Source: Planctomycetota bacterium (GTDB lineage Bacteria; Planctomycetota; UBA1135). From it: 64,000 bases of DNA. The notes beneath the pieces are model-generated. The model was not told the DNA's origin and made no database searches. It saw only the letters and a program-made list of their open reading frames with translations. Numbering within the stretch: position 1 is the stretch's first letter; every line of letters starts with the position of its first letter. The position numbers and the translations under genes are program-made. The DNA lies in contig SHNF01000012.1 of the NCBI GenBank assembly GCA_004295085.1, forward strand, positions 1-64,000. The letters run 5' to 3'. Below are positions 46,886-56,188 of the stretch, piece by piece.

Positions 46886-47871
46886 GCGCCGAGCGGCTGG
46901 AGCCGGACAGCGCGGCCGCGGCCGCGGAGCTGACCCGCGCCGCCGCGGCGGCGCGGCGCAGCCTCCTGCCCTGCGGCCGGCACACGCGCCTGCGCCGTCA
47001 CTTCCCGGACGCGGCGCCCGCGGCATGGCTGTCCTTGCGCCGGCTCGACCGGATACGCAGCGTGGACGCGGACGACCAGACCTGCGTGGTCGAGCCCGGC
47101 GTGTCCGAGCACGCCCTGAACGAGGCGGTGGCGCCGCATGGGCTGGAGCTGGGCGCCGCCGCACCGTGCGCGCGCGAGGGCACATTGGGCGGCCTGTTCC
47201 TGGCGCCGGACGTCTCGCTGCTGCGCGCGCCCTGGGGTCCCCCGCGCGACCAGGTCCTGGGCGCGTCCTGGCTGCTGTCGGACGGCACGCCGGTGCGCAG
47301 CGGCGCGCGCGTGGTCAAATCGGTGGCCGGGTACGACGTGACGCGCCTGTTCCTCGGCTCGCGCGGCCGTCTGGCCGCGTGCACCGAGCTGACCCTGCGC
47401 CTGCGCCCGCGGCCGCGCGCGCCGCGCTGGTACCGCGTGCCGCCCGTGCAGCTGCGCGCCTGGCTGCACCCCGACCCGCGCCAGCGCGTGCCGGCGCGCC
47501 TGCTGTTCCAGGTGGACGGCGCGCTGTGGGCCCAGACCGACGGCGTCGACGTCGCCGGCGCGCTGCACGCGGGCCGCGTGGACGCCGCCGAAGGACTGGC
47601 GGCCTTCGAGCGCTGCAGGGCGGCTTTCGGCGCGGCCGCGCAACGCGCCGCGCTGCCTTTCTCCGCGGCGGCGGCGCTGGCCGGGCTCGCGGTCGCCGCG
47701 GACCTCCTGGCGGCCAGCTTCGCGGCCGACGACGCCGGCGCCGCGGCCGCAGCCCTCGGCCTCGAGGCCGGCCTCTGCCGCGTCGTGCCGCAGCCGGCGC
47801 CTTCGCCCTGGCTGGAGCGCCTGCAGCAGGCCTGCGCGCCGGCCGCCGTCCCCTTCGGAGGCGGGCCGTGA
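46882..47871 (+). CDS. glcE: Glycolate oxidase FAD-binding subunit GlcE
   Basis: This 329-residue second flavoprotein subunit is related to GlcD but shorter and diverged. Detected parts are VDADDQTCVVEPGVSEHALNEAV, EGTLGGLFLAPDVSLLRAPWGPPRDQVLGA, and VKSVAGYDVTRLFLGSRG, the last being a strong GlcE marker. The C-terminal half is rich in Ala (AAAALAGLAVAADLLAASFAADD). It has no GlcD-type catalytic His cluster, as expected for this subunit. It overlaps glcD and glcF by four bases. Confidence 0.88.
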   Translation: MSAERLEPDSAAAAAELTRAAAAARRSLLPCGRHTRLRRHFPDAAPAAWLSLRRLDRIRSVDADDQTCVVEPGVSEHALNEAVAPHGLELGAAAPCAREGTLGGLFLAPDVSLLRAPWGPPRDQVLGASWLLSDGTPVRSGARVVKSVAGYDVTRLFLGSRGRLAACTELTLRLRPRPRAPRWYRVPPVQLRAWLHPDPRQRVPARLLFQVDGALWAQTDGVDVAGALHAGRVDAAEGLAAFERCRAAFGAAAQRAALPFSAAAALAGLAVAADLLAASFAADDAGAAAAALGLEAGLCRVVPQPAPSPWLERLQQACAPAAVPFGGGP

Positions 47872-49100
47872 GCGCTCCCGAGTACGCGCGCCCGGAGGGC
47901 AAGTCCTGGCTGGATCCCGCCGATCCCGTGAGCGGCTTCCCCGGGATCCTGGACTGCGTGCACTGCGGCCTGTGCCTGCAGGCTTGCCCCACGTACCGCG
48001 CCAGCGGCAGCGAGACCGACTCGCCGCGCGGCCGCATCTACCTGCTGCGCGCCGCCGCCGAGGGCCGCATCGGCGCAGCCGAGATCGAGGACGCCATCGC
48101 GCGCTGCGTCCTGTGCCGCGCCTGCGAGCCGGTGTGCCCGTCGCAGGTGCCTTATCACCGCCTGGTGGAACGCCACCGCGAGGGCAAGGTCCCGGCGCTC
48201 CTGCGCTTCGGGCTGCGCCGGATCCTGCCTTCGCCGCGCGCCCTGCGCGCCGCCGGATGGGCGCTGCGCGCGCTGCGGCGGACCGGCGTGCTGGGCCTGG
48301 CGGAGCGACTCGGGACGCCGCGCATGCGCGCCCTGGCCGGTGCCGTGCCGTCCGCGCCCCGGCGCTTTTCCGCCAGTCCGGGGCAGGTCTTTCCCGCGCG
48401 CGGAGGAGCGCGCGGGCGCGTGGCGCTGCACACCGGCTGCGTCGCCTCCGAGTTCTTCGGCCAGGTCCTGCAGGACGCGGTCGACGTATTCACGGCGCAG
48501 GGCTTCGAGGTCCTCGTTGCGGCACAGCCGAGCTGCTGCGGCGCCCTGCACGCCCACAGCGGCGACGCCGCGTTCGGACGCCAGCTGGCCGCGGGCACGC
48601 TCCAGGCCATACCAGGCGACGTGGACGCCGTCCTGGTGCCCGCAGCCGGCTGCGCCGCGCACCTGCACGAGTACGATCCACGGCGCGGCGTCGCCGACCC
48701 GCTGCTGTTCCTGCACAAGGTCGGCCTGCGCGGCCCGCTGCAGCCCGTGAAGCTGCGCGTCGCCTACGATCCTCCCTGCCACCTGCTGAACGTGCTCGCC
48801 GCCAAGGACGAAGTCGGCTCGCTCCTGCGCCAGATCCCCGAGCTGGAGCTCGTCCCCCACGACGAGGCGGAGCTGTGCTGCGGCGCAGGCGGCATCAGCT
48901 TCGCGCGCGTGCCGGAGATGAGCGACGCGGTGCTGGCGCGCAAGATCGAGCGCCTGTGCGCCGCCGCGCCCGACGTCGTCGCCAGCGGCAATCCCGGCTG
49001 CCTGCTGCGCCTGGAAGCGGGCCTGCGCGCGCGCGCCAGCCCGATCCGCGCGTGGCACCCGCTGCGCCTGCTGGCGCAGGCTGCGCGCCGCCACGGCTAG
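47868..49100 (+). CDS. glcF: Glycolate oxidase iron-sulfur subunit GlcF
   Basis: This 410-residue protein has two ferredoxin-type motifs, CVHCGLCLQACPTY and CVLCRACEPVCPSQVPY, each holding a [4Fe-4S] cluster. Two CCG domains (QPSCCGALHAH and ELCCGAGG) follow, the heterodisulfide-reductase-type modules of GlcF. It takes electrons from GlcD and passes them toward quinones. It starts at a GTG overlapping glcE. Its 3' end overlaps the convergent membrane-protein gene by four bases. Confidence 0.92.
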   Translation: MSAPEYARPEGKSWLDPADPVSGFPGILDCVHCGLCLQACPTYRASGSETDSPRGRIYLLRAAAEGRIGAAEIEDAIARCVLCRACEPVCPSQVPYHRLVERHREGKVPALLRFGLRRILPSPRALRAAGWALRALRRTGVLGLAERLGTPRMRALAGAVPSAPRRFSASPGQVFPARGGARGRVALHTGCVASEFFGQVLQDAVDVFTAQGFEVLVAAQPSCCGALHAHSGDAAFGRQLAAGTLQAIPGDVDAVLVPAAGCAAHLHEYDPRRGVADPLLFLHKVGLRGPLQPVKLRVAYDPPCHLLNVLAAKDEVGSLLRQIPELELVPHDEAELCCGAGGISFARVPEMSDAVLARKIERLCAAAPDVVASGNPGCLLRLEAGLRARASPIRAWHPLRLLAQAARRHG

Positions 49101-49480
49101 GCCAGGCGCCGGGCGTTGAGGAACATGAACCCGGCGGTGGCGATGGCGAGCAGCGCCAGCGTCACGAAGGCGCTGACCCAGCGCCGGTGGACCACGCGGC
49201 GCACGCGCGCGCGGGCCAGGCCGAGGCCGCTCCAGGCGACCCCGGGCAGCGTGGCCAGGGCGCTGAAGGCGCAGGCGAGATGCACGCCCAGGCGCCACGG
49301 CTCGAAACGGAAGCCGCGGCCGTACAGCTCGGCCTGGACGATGGCCGCGGCCAGCGCCGTCACGGTCAGAGCCACCAGGACATAGTGGCGGCGGCGGCGG
49401 TGCGTCAACCCGGCGTGGATGGTCAGACCCAGCAGGACCACGGTCAGGGCCAGGTTGGCGATGAACAGGGGGCTGTTCAC
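49097..49480 (-). CDS. Small four-span membrane protein, DUF420-like
   Basis: This 127-residue protein is counted from a GTG at 49480, which has TACCCT ten bases upstream. A TTG at 49519 would add 13 residues and is an alternative. Four membrane spans are visible (LFIANLALTVVLLGLTIHAGL, VLVALTVTALAAAIVQAELYG, LGVHLACAFSALATLPGVAW, AFVTLALLAIATAGFMFL). Conserved His residues in the first and third spans fit DUF420-like proteins tied to cytochrome oxidase assembly. The family link is tentative. Confidence 0.6.
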   Translation of the reverse strand: MNSPLFIANLALTVVLLGLTIHAGLTHRRRRHYVLVALTVTALAAAIVQAELYGRGFRFEPWRLGVHLACAFSALATLPGVAWSGLGLARARVRRVVHRRWVSAFVTLALLAIATAGFMFLNARRLA

Positions 49481-49563
49481 GGGGGCCGGAAGGGTAGGCG
49501 GAGCGGTCCCCGGCTCCAAACCGGTTCCGTGCGTATATCTTGCCCACCCATTCGACCCCCAGC

Positions 49564-52500
49564 ATGCTGCTCGCCCTCCTCCTGCTCTTCCCCGGCATCG
49601 ACGTTTCCCTCCAGCGCCCGGGCGGCCCGGGGTTCCAGCGGCCGGCCGCAGCTCCCGCCGGTGAAGAGGAGGTCAAAGGGCCGTACGACGGCGCGTTCGT
49701 GCTGCGCGGCGTGTCCGTGTGGACCCCGGACGGCGTCGTCGCGGACCGCTCGCTGTTGTTGCGCAACGGCCTGATCGAGGCGGTGGGCGGCCCGGAGCTG
49801 GCGGCTCCGCCGGAGGCGCGGCAGATCGAGGCGCAGGACGGCTGGACCGCGTACCCGGGCTGGATCCACGCCGATCTCGGTATCGGGGTGGAAGCGACGC
49901 CGCCGACACCTTTCAGCAATGCCGCCACCGACGCGCGCGACAACCCGATCCCGGGCATGGAGTGGGGCAACCGCAAGGACCTGCGCGCGTGGATGCGCGT
50001 GGCGGACACGATGCTATGGGACCCGGCCAAGACGGCCCGCTGGCGCGAGGCCGGCTGCACCAGCGGCTACGTGCTGCCCCGTCAGGGCCTGCTGCGCGGC
50101 CAGGCGGCCTGGGTCAGCCTGAACGACAAGCCGCTGGGTGACGCTTTGTTGCAGGCGGACGGCCTGCAGACTGTGGCCTTGCAGCCCGCGGGCGGCGGCT
50201 ATCCCAGCACGTCCATGGCGGCGCTGGCCGTGCTGCGCCAGGCATTCCTGGACGCGCAACGCCTGCAGCGCGTGGCCGAAGCCGGCGCCGGCCGGACGCG
50301 CCCGGATCCCGACCTGGCGGCGCTGCTGGACCACGGGCAGCATCCGCTGCTGTTCCTGGCCAACAGCACGCGCGAGATCGAGAACGCGCTCGACCTGGCG
50401 CGTGATTACGCCGGCGGGCGGCCGCTGGTGATCCTCGGCGGCCGCGACGCGTACAAGCTGGCGCCGCGCCTGCTTGAGCAGAAGGCCGCGGTGCTGTTCC
50501 GCCTGGAGCTGGAGGATGCGCCCAAGAGCGACGAGGACCTGAAGGTGAAGCCGGCGGAGGAACGGCCCTGGTGGCAGGAGCCGGCGCGCCTGCGCGAGGA
50601 CCGCCGCGCCGAGCACGCCTTGCGCGCGTCCGCCTTCCGCAAACTGCGTGACAGCGGCGTGCCCTGCGCGCTGGTGCCCAGCGGCCAGCCCAAGGACTTC
50701 CGCGACGACCTGGCGCAGCTCCTCAAGGACGGCATGCAGGAGGACGACATCCACCGGGCCCTCACCAGCGACGTGGCGCGCATCCTGCAACTGGGCCAGG
50801 TCGGCGCGGTCGCCGCCGGCCAGGGGGCCGACCTGGTGCTGAGCCGTGGTCCATGGAACCTGGAGAAACCGGACCTCGCCTGGGTGTTCGCCGACGGCCG
50901 CGGCTGGGAATTCCCGGCCAAGGAGAAGAAGGAGGACGGCGAGAAGAAGGAAGGCGAGGCCGCCCCCGAGGGAGGCGCCGCCATCGATCCCGCCGTGTAC
51001 GGCGACTGGGAATTCGAGACTGAGACGCCGGGCGGCACGGAGACCTTCCACGTGGTCGTGTCCGAGGACGGCACGGTGGAGAGCTTCCGCAGCGAGGAGC
51101 CGGACCAGAAGCTGGAGGCCAAGGATGTGACCATCGAGGGCAACGTCGTGAGCTTCAGCATGCAGATCCCGGACATGGACATGACCCTGTCCTTCCGCAT
51201 GGAGGCCAGCGGCGACCAGGCCGACGCAACGCTCTCGGCCCCCTTCGGCTCGTTCCCCGCCGAGGGCCGGCGCGTCTCCGCGCCCGCGCCGCCCGCGCCG
51301 CCCGCGCCGCCGCAGGCGGCGCCCGACGCTCCGGGGAAAACGGAAGAATCACAAGAGGACGACGACGCAAAGACCGACGCACCCACAAGCCCCTTCCCCC
51401 CCGGCCATCCCGAATACCCCATCGAGACGCGCGCCGACCGCAAGCCGCACACGCCTCTCGACGGCAACGTCCTGCTCCGCGGCGCCATGCTTTACCCGAT
51501 GACCGGGCAGGAGCCGTACGCCGGCGACCTGCTCATCCGCGACGGCAGGATCGCCGCCGTGGGCGCATCCCTGCCCGCGCCCGAGGGCGTCACGGTGCTG
51601 GAGGCCGACGGCTGGCACGTCACGCCCGGCGTCATCGATCCGCACTCCCACCTCGGCATCGACTCCACCAACGAGGGCGCAGTCTCCATCTCGGCCGAGT
51701 GCCGGATGCAGGACATGGTGCACCCGGAGGAGGTGGAGATCTACCGGGCCGCCGCCGGCGGCACCGCCATCCATCAGACCTTGCACGGATCGGCCAACCC
51801 GATCGGCGGCCAGGCCGCGGTCTGGGAACTGGACGTCAACCGCGAGACCATCGCCGAGCTGCTGCTGCCGGGCGCGCCCCAGGGCATCAAGTTCGCGCTG
51901 GGCGAGAACGTCAAGCAGAGCAACTTCGACGGCGCCGCCGGCAACCGCTTCCCCAACACTCGGGCCGGCGTGCAGGCCGTGTACGAGCGCGCCTTCACGC
52001 GCGCGCAGGAGTACGCGGCCGCGCGCCGCAAGGCCGCGCAAGGCGGCGACCCGGGCTTCCGCCGCGACGTGCGCCTGGACGCGCTGGCCGACATCCTGGA
52101 AGGCAAGATCCACATCCAGTGCCACAGCTACCGCGCCGACGAGATCCTGATGTTCCTGGGCATCTGCCGGCAGTTCGGCATCGCGGCGCCGACCTTCCAG
52201 CACGTGCTGGAAGGCTACAAGGTGGCGCCCGAGCTGGCGGCCTACGGAGCCATGGCCAGCACCTTCTCCGACTGGTGGGCCTACAAGATCGAGGCCTACG
52301 ACGCGATCCCGTGGAACGCCTACCTGATGACCAAGGCCGGCGTGGTCGCCACGATCAACAGCGACAGCGGCGAGATGATCCGCCGTCTCAACACGGAGGC
52401 CGGCAAGTCGCTGCGCTACGGGCCGCTCAGCCACGAGCAGGCGCTGGCCCTGTGCACGCTCAACGCGGCCAAGAACCTGCACATCGCCGACCGCGTCGGC

Positions 52501-53970
52501 ACGCTGGAAACCGGCAAGGACGGCACCGTCTCCTGTTTCGACGGCCCGCCCCTGTCCACGTACAGCCGCTGCGTGCTCACCGTGGCGCGCGGCCGCATCC
52601 TGTTCCAGCGCGCTCCGGGGTACGACCAGGCCTGGAGCGCGTACGCGCAGGCGGTCAAGGACTTCGCGGCGGCCCACCCGCCGGAGACGCCCGCCGCCGT
52701 GCCGCAGCACCAGCCCAGCGACGAGGAGTGGCAGCGCTGGACGCGACCCGGGCAGGGCCAGAGCACCCTGATCCGCAACTGCACGGTGCACCCGGTCTCG
52801 GCTGCGCCTTACGCGGGCGAGGTGCTGATCCAGGACGGGCGCATCGGCTTCGCCGGCGCGCAGTTCGCCGGGGCGCTGCCGGAAGGATGCACCGTCGTGG
52901 ACGCGGGCGGGATGCACCTGTATCCGGGACTGATGGACTGCGGCAACAGCGTAGGGCTGTACGAGATCGGCTCGGTGGCCGGCACCCTCGACAGCAACGA
53001 CACCGGCAACTTCCAGCCGGACCTGTCCTACGCCAGCGCGCTGCACCCCGACAGCGCGCACATCGGCGTGCACCGCATGACCGGCATCACTCACGTCCTG
53101 GTCGGCGGCGGCCGCGGGCGCATCAGCGGCCAGCTCGCGCTGATCCAGCTCGACGGCGAGACGCCGGCCGAGCTGGCGGTGATGCCGGACCTCGGCCTGC
53201 ACGTGCGCTTCCCCAACGTGGCCCGGCCCGATCCGGGCAAGGAGCCCGAGGATCCGGCGGACCTGAAGGAGCTGGACCGCTGGTTCGACGAGGCCCGCGC
53301 CTACGGCGAGCGCCGCGACCGCTGCGCCGCCGCCGGTGTTCCCCTGCCGGAGCGCGACCTCAAGTACGAAGCCCTGCTGCCTTACGCCCGCGGCGAGAGG
53401 CCGGTCTTCATCGAAGCCGACGGCCAGTTCTCGGTGCTGCGCGCCGTGCGCTGGGCGCAGGAGCGCCAGCTGAACCCGGTCTTCGTGGGACTCACGGACG
53501 CCTGGAAGGTGGCCGGGCATCTCGGCGCGCAGCGCGCCCGCGTCATCCTCGGCAGCGTGCACGCGCTGCCGCGCAGCGACAACGATCCCTACGACTCTCC
53601 GTTCCGCGGCCCCTGGATCCTGGCTGAAGCAGGCTGCGAAGTCGCCCTGCGCACCGACGACCCCGAGACCGCGCGCAACCTGCCGTTCCAGGCCGCGACC
53701 GCCGCGGCCCACGGGCTGGGCTCCGAGCGCGCGCTCTACGCGCTGACCCTGGGCGCGGCCCGGCTGCTGGGAGTGGACGCTTTCACCGGCAGCATCGAGG
53801 CCGGCAAGGCCGCCAACCTGTTCCTGGCCGAGAGCGATCCGCTGGACTTCCCCGGGCGCGTGCGCCGCATGTGGATCGGCGGCCAGGAAGTGCCGCTGGT
53901 CAGCAAGCAGACCGAGCTGCGCGACCGCTACGAGGCCCGCATCGAGCGCGCCGCGGCGCCGCCGCGCTAA
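49564..53970 (+). CDS. Secreted protein with three amidohydrolase-like units
   Basis: This 1468-residue protein starts at the ATG at 49564 (MLLALLLLFPGIDVSLQ). Unit 1 (about 40-450) has the strand-loop opening FVLRGVSVWTPDG but HAD where HxH is expected. Residues about 450-600 hold an acidic linker and a beta-sandwich insert. Unit 2 (about 635-1025) keeps the metal site: HSH at 694-696, His854 in QCHSYR, His880 in QHVLEG and Asp934 in NSDSGE, so it should bind metal and hydrolyse a cyclic or amide bond. Unit 3 (about 1060-1445) has DCGNS where the HxH should be. Only the middle unit looks catalytic. It is an imidazolonepropionase/prolidase-like family member. Confidence 0.82.
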   Translation: MLLALLLLFPGIDVSLQRPGGPGFQRPAAAPAGEEEVKGPYDGAFVLRGVSVWTPDGVVADRSLLLRNGLIEAVGGPELAAPPEARQIEAQDGWTAYPGWIHADLGIGVEATPPTPFSNAATDARDNPIPGMEWGNRKDLRAWMRVADTMLWDPAKTARWREAGCTSGYVLPRQGLLRGQAAWVSLNDKPLGDALLQADGLQTVALQPAGGGYPSTSMAALAVLRQAFLDAQRLQRVAEAGAGRTRPDPDLAALLDHGQHPLLFLANSTREIENALDLARDYAGGRPLVILGGRDAYKLAPRLLEQKAAVLFRLELEDAPKSDEDLKVKPAEERPWWQEPARLREDRRAEHALRASAFRKLRDSGVPCALVPSGQPKDFRDDLAQLLKDGMQEDDIHRALTSDVARILQLGQVGAVAAGQGADLVLSRGPWNLEKPDLAWVFADGRGWEFPAKEKKEDGEKKEGEAAPEGGAAIDPAVYGDWEFETETPGGTETFHVVVSEDGTVESFRSEEPDQKLEAKDVTIEGNVVSFSMQIPDMDMTLSFRMEASGDQADATLSAPFGSFPAEGRRVSAPAPPAPPAPPQAAPDAPGKTEESQEDDDAKTDAPTSPFPPGHPEYPIETRADRKPHTPLDGNVLLRGAMLYPMTGQEPYAGDLLIRDGRIAAVGASLPAPEGVTVLEADGWHVTPGVIDPHSHLGIDSTNEGAVSISAECRMQDMVHPEEVEIYRAAAGGTAIHQTLHGSANPIGGQAAVWELDVNRETIAELLLPGAPQGIKFALGENVKQSNFDGAAGNRFPNTRAGVQAVYERAFTRAQEYAAARRKAAQGGDPGFRRDVRLDALADILEGKIHIQCHSYRADEILMFLGICRQFGIAAPTFQHVLEGYKVAPELAAYGAMASTFSDWWAYKIEAYDAIPWNAYLMTKAGVVATINSDSGEMIRRLNTEAGKSLRYGPLSHEQALALCTLNAAKNLHIADRVGTLETGKDGTVSCFDGPPLSTYSRCVLTVARGRILFQRAPGYDQAWSAYAQAVKDFAAAHPPETPAAVPQHQPSDEEWQRWTRPGQGQSTLIRNCTVHPVSAAPYAGEVLIQDGRIGFAGAQFAGALPEGCTVVDAGGMHLYPGLMDCGNSVGLYEIGSVAGTLDSNDTGNFQPDLSYASALHPDSAHIGVHRMTGITHVLVGGGRGRISGQLALIQLDGETPAELAVMPDLGLHVRFPNVARPDPGKEPEDPADLKELDRWFDEARAYGERRDRCAAAGVPLPERDLKYEALLPYARGERPVFIEADGQFSVLRAVRWAQERQLNPVFVGLTDAWKVAGHLGAQRARVILGSVHALPRSDNDPYDSPFRGPWILAEAGCEVALRTDDPETARNLPFQAATAAAHGLGSERALYALTLGAARLLGVDAFTGSIEAGKAANLFLAESDPLDFPGRVRRMWIGGQEVPLVSKQTELRDRYEARIERAAAPPR

Positions 53971-54815
53971 GGCGCGCGCAGGACCGGCTCGATGCGGCTC
54001 CAGACCGCTTGCAGGGGGAAGCGGTGGCCGGCGTCGACGTCGACCACGGTGCAGGAAGGGCCAAGCAGGCGCGCGGCTTCCCGCTCGGTGGAGAGATTGG
54101 GGTCCTGGAGCGCCGCGACGACGATGCTGCGGCGTCCGGCGAGCCGCGGCAGCACCTGGCGCAGGTCGTGCTCGGCCGCCAAGGCACTGCGCTCCTTCCC
54201 GATCGACTCCGGTTGCCAGAACACGGGCACGAGGAGGATCAGGAAGCCTGTGTCGATTTCCCGGGTGGCGGCGGGAGCCACCAAGCCGGTGCCGCGGCTG
54301 GCGCCTAGCCAATCCACGCGCGCGCACCAGGGCTGCTCCGCCAGCCAGCGCCGGGCTGCCTGCAGCCGGCGCACGGCCCGCTCGCGCCGCCACAGCTCCT
54401 GCTCGGGCTCGGGGAAGCGGCGGACAGCGTCCGGCAGCGGCATGGCGTAGAAGCTGCCGCTGGCGGCGGCCCACCCGGACTCCAGGGCCGGCGCCAGGTC
54501 GCGCAAGGCGTCCTCCGGCGCGTGGATGGCGCGCTCCGCCACCAGCCAACACGGACTGCGCTCCGCAGCCGCGGGGCGGCCGATCCAGAGCTCGAACGGC
54601 TGGCCCGCCGGGAGCTCGGCGCGCACGCGCTCCACGCGCGCGCCCTCGGGCAAACCGGCCACCACGGCCGGACCCCGCTCCAGCGCGACCAGGGCCGGCG
54701 CGCTCGACAGCAAGGTGCTCCAGGGATCCATCGCGGCTTCCCCGGCATTCTGGCCGCCGCAGGCGCCGAGCAGCGCCGCAGCGGCGGCGTGGCGGAGCCG
54801 GACCGCGTCGCGCAT
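53967..54815 (-). CDS. Lipoprotein alpha/beta-hydrolase-like protein
   Basis: This is a 282-residue protein. The N-terminus has a lipobox, LLGAC, suggesting lipid anchoring to a membrane. The nucleophile elbow is probably DWLGASRGTGL (GxSxG), the acid is in AALQDPNLS, and the final His is in VDVDAGHRFPL, in the correct order for an alpha/beta hydrolase. The substrate is unknown. A TAGGCT hexamer lies seven bases before the ATG. The gene converges on the amidohydrolase gene with a four-base overlap. Confidence 0.6.
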   Translation of the reverse strand: MRDAVRLRHAAAAALLGACGGQNAGEAAMDPWSTLLSSAPALVALERGPAVVAGLPEGARVERVRAELPAGQPFELWIGRPAAAERSPCWLVAERAIHAPEDALRDLAPALESGWAAASGSFYAMPLPDAVRRFPEPEQELWRRERAVRRLQAARRWLAEQPWCARVDWLGASRGTGLVAPAATREIDTGFLILLVPVFWQPESIGKERSALAAEHDLRQVLPRLAGRRSIVVAALQDPNLSTEREAARLLGPSCTVVDVDAGHRFPLQAVWSRIEPVLRAP

Positions 54816-54822
54816 GCCGTTC

Positions 54823-54828
54823 AGCCTA
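54823..54828 (-). promoter_or_regulatory. TANNNT -10 hexamer of the lipoprotein hydrolase gene
   Basis: TAGGCT lies seven bases before the ATG at 54815, and no ribosome-binding site is present between. Confidence 0.4.
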
Positions 54829-54837
54829 GCGCGGGCC

Positions 54838-54843
54838 TACAAT
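54838..54843 (+). promoter_or_regulatory. -10 hexamer of the aminotransferase gene
   Basis: TACAAT lies eight bases before the GTG at 54852. It faces away from the neighbouring TAGGCT hexamer, so two leaderless-type promoters sit within 36 bases between start codons. Confidence 0.45.
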
Positions 54844-54851
54844 CGCGTTCC

Positions 54852-56186
54852 GTGACCGTGGCGCCTGCTTCCAGCCCATTCCTCACGATTCCGTCCGACT
54901 GCGGCGCCGAGGCCTCGACGAACGCTTTCTCGCACATGGCCAATGCGATGGTGGCATCCTCGATCCTGACCATCGCCGGTGAGATTCGGACCCTGCGGGA
55001 GAAGGGCGTTGCCGTGATCGACATGACGGTGGGCGATTTCGCCCCGGCCGAGTTCCCGATCCCGTCGCGGTTGCGCGAGGAGCTGCACAAGGCCCTGGAC
55101 CGCGGCGAAACCAACTATCCGCCGCCGCCGGGCACGAACGAGCTGCGCAAGGCGGTGGCGGGCTACATCCGGCGCACGCAAGGGATGGAATACCCGCTGG
55201 ACGGCATCGCCATCGTGGGCGGGGCGCGGCCGGCGCTGTATTCGGCGTACCGGCTGCTGGCCGACCCCGGCGACACGGTGCTGTATCCGGTGCCGTCCTG
55301 GAACAACCAGAACTACCGCGACGTGTGCGGGCTGAAGGCGCGCGTGGTGAAGTGCCACCCGCAGAACGCGTTCCAGCCCACCGCCGAAGCCATGGCGCCG
55401 CACCTCCCGGGCGCGCGCCTCCTGGTCCTGAACACGCCGCAGAACCCTTCGGGCGGGGTGATGCGCAAGGAAGAGCTGGAGCGCTTCGGGACGCTGCTAG
55501 TGGACGAGAACCGCCGCCGCCAGCGCAGCGGCGAGAAGCCGCTGTTCCTGATCTTCGACCAGGTGTACCGCGCGCTGGTGTTCCCGGGCTCGGCGCACTG
55601 GTCGCCGGTGCAGCTGGTGCCCGCATGCGCGCCGTACGTGGTGCACGTGGACGCCATCTCCAAGTTCTGCGCGGCCACCGGCCTGCGCGTGGCGTGGATG
55701 TTCGGCCCGCCGGCGCTGGTGCAGAAGGCGGTGGCGCTGCTGACGCACGTGGGCGCCTGGGCGCCGCGCATGGCGCAGCAGGCGACGGCGGCCTTCCTGG
55801 ACGACGCGCCGGCCGTGGCCGCCTGGGAGCAGGACATGGTCCGGCGCGTGGGCGAGCGTCTGGAAGTCCTGTACGAAGGCATGCAGGGCTTGAAGCGCTC
55901 GGGCCTGCCGGTGGACGCAATCGCGCCCCAGGGGGCGATCTACATGTCGGTGCGTTTCGCGCTGGCGGGCCGCTCGACTCCGGACGGCAGGACCCTGCGC
56001 AGCAACGAGGACATCCGCTCGTATCTGACCTCGGCCGCGGCCTGCGCCCTGGTGCCGTTCTCGGCCTTTGGCGTGGCGGAGGCCGACGAGGATGGCTGGT
56101 TCCGCGCCAGCGTGGGCGCGGTCAGCGTCAACGCCATCCGCGAGGCCATGCCGCGCCTGGGGCGCGCCCTGTCGGCCTTGCGCTAG
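54852..56186 (+). CDS. Class I/II PLP-dependent aminotransferase
   Basis: This is a 444-residue fold-type I aminotransferase. The PLP lysine is in VVHVDAISKFCAATGLRVAW, the usual SKxxAxxGLR form. Other features are NTPQNPSGGVM (Asn for the pyridine ring), IFDQVYRALVF (Asp and Tyr), and YPPPPGTNELRKAVA near the N-terminus. It resembles aspartate or aromatic aminotransferases, but the amino donor is not clear. The GTG at 54852 follows TACAAT closely. The adjacent small membrane gene begins two bases after its stop. Confidence 0.85.
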   Translation: MTVAPASSPFLTIPSDCGAEASTNAFSHMANAMVASSILTIAGEIRTLREKGVAVIDMTVGDFAPAEFPIPSRLREELHKALDRGETNYPPPPGTNELRKAVAGYIRRTQGMEYPLDGIAIVGGARPALYSAYRLLADPGDTVLYPVPSWNNQNYRDVCGLKARVVKCHPQNAFQPTAEAMAPHLPGARLLVLNTPQNPSGGVMRKEELERFGTLLVDENRRRQRSGEKPLFLIFDQVYRALVFPGSAHWSPVQLVPACAPYVVHVDAISKFCAATGLRVAWMFGPPALVQKAVALLTHVGAWAPRMAQQATAAFLDDAPAVAAWEQDMVRRVGERLEVLYEGMQGLKRSGLPVDAIAPQGAIYMSVRFALAGRSTPDGRTLRSNEDIRSYLTSAAACALVPFSAFGVAEADEDGWFRASVGAVSVNAIREAMPRLGRALSALR

Positions 56187-56188
56187 CC

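Noticed and set aside
46998..50060. A 1020-residue minus-strand open frame over glcE, glcF and the amidohydrolase start.
   Set aside because: Only the part at 49097-49480, in a different frame, codes for a plausible membrane protein. The long frame is a shadow.
51349..54552. A 1067-residue minus-strand open frame antisense to the amidohydrolase gene.
   Set aside because: The opposite strand carries catalytic motifs in register, and the antisense translation has none.
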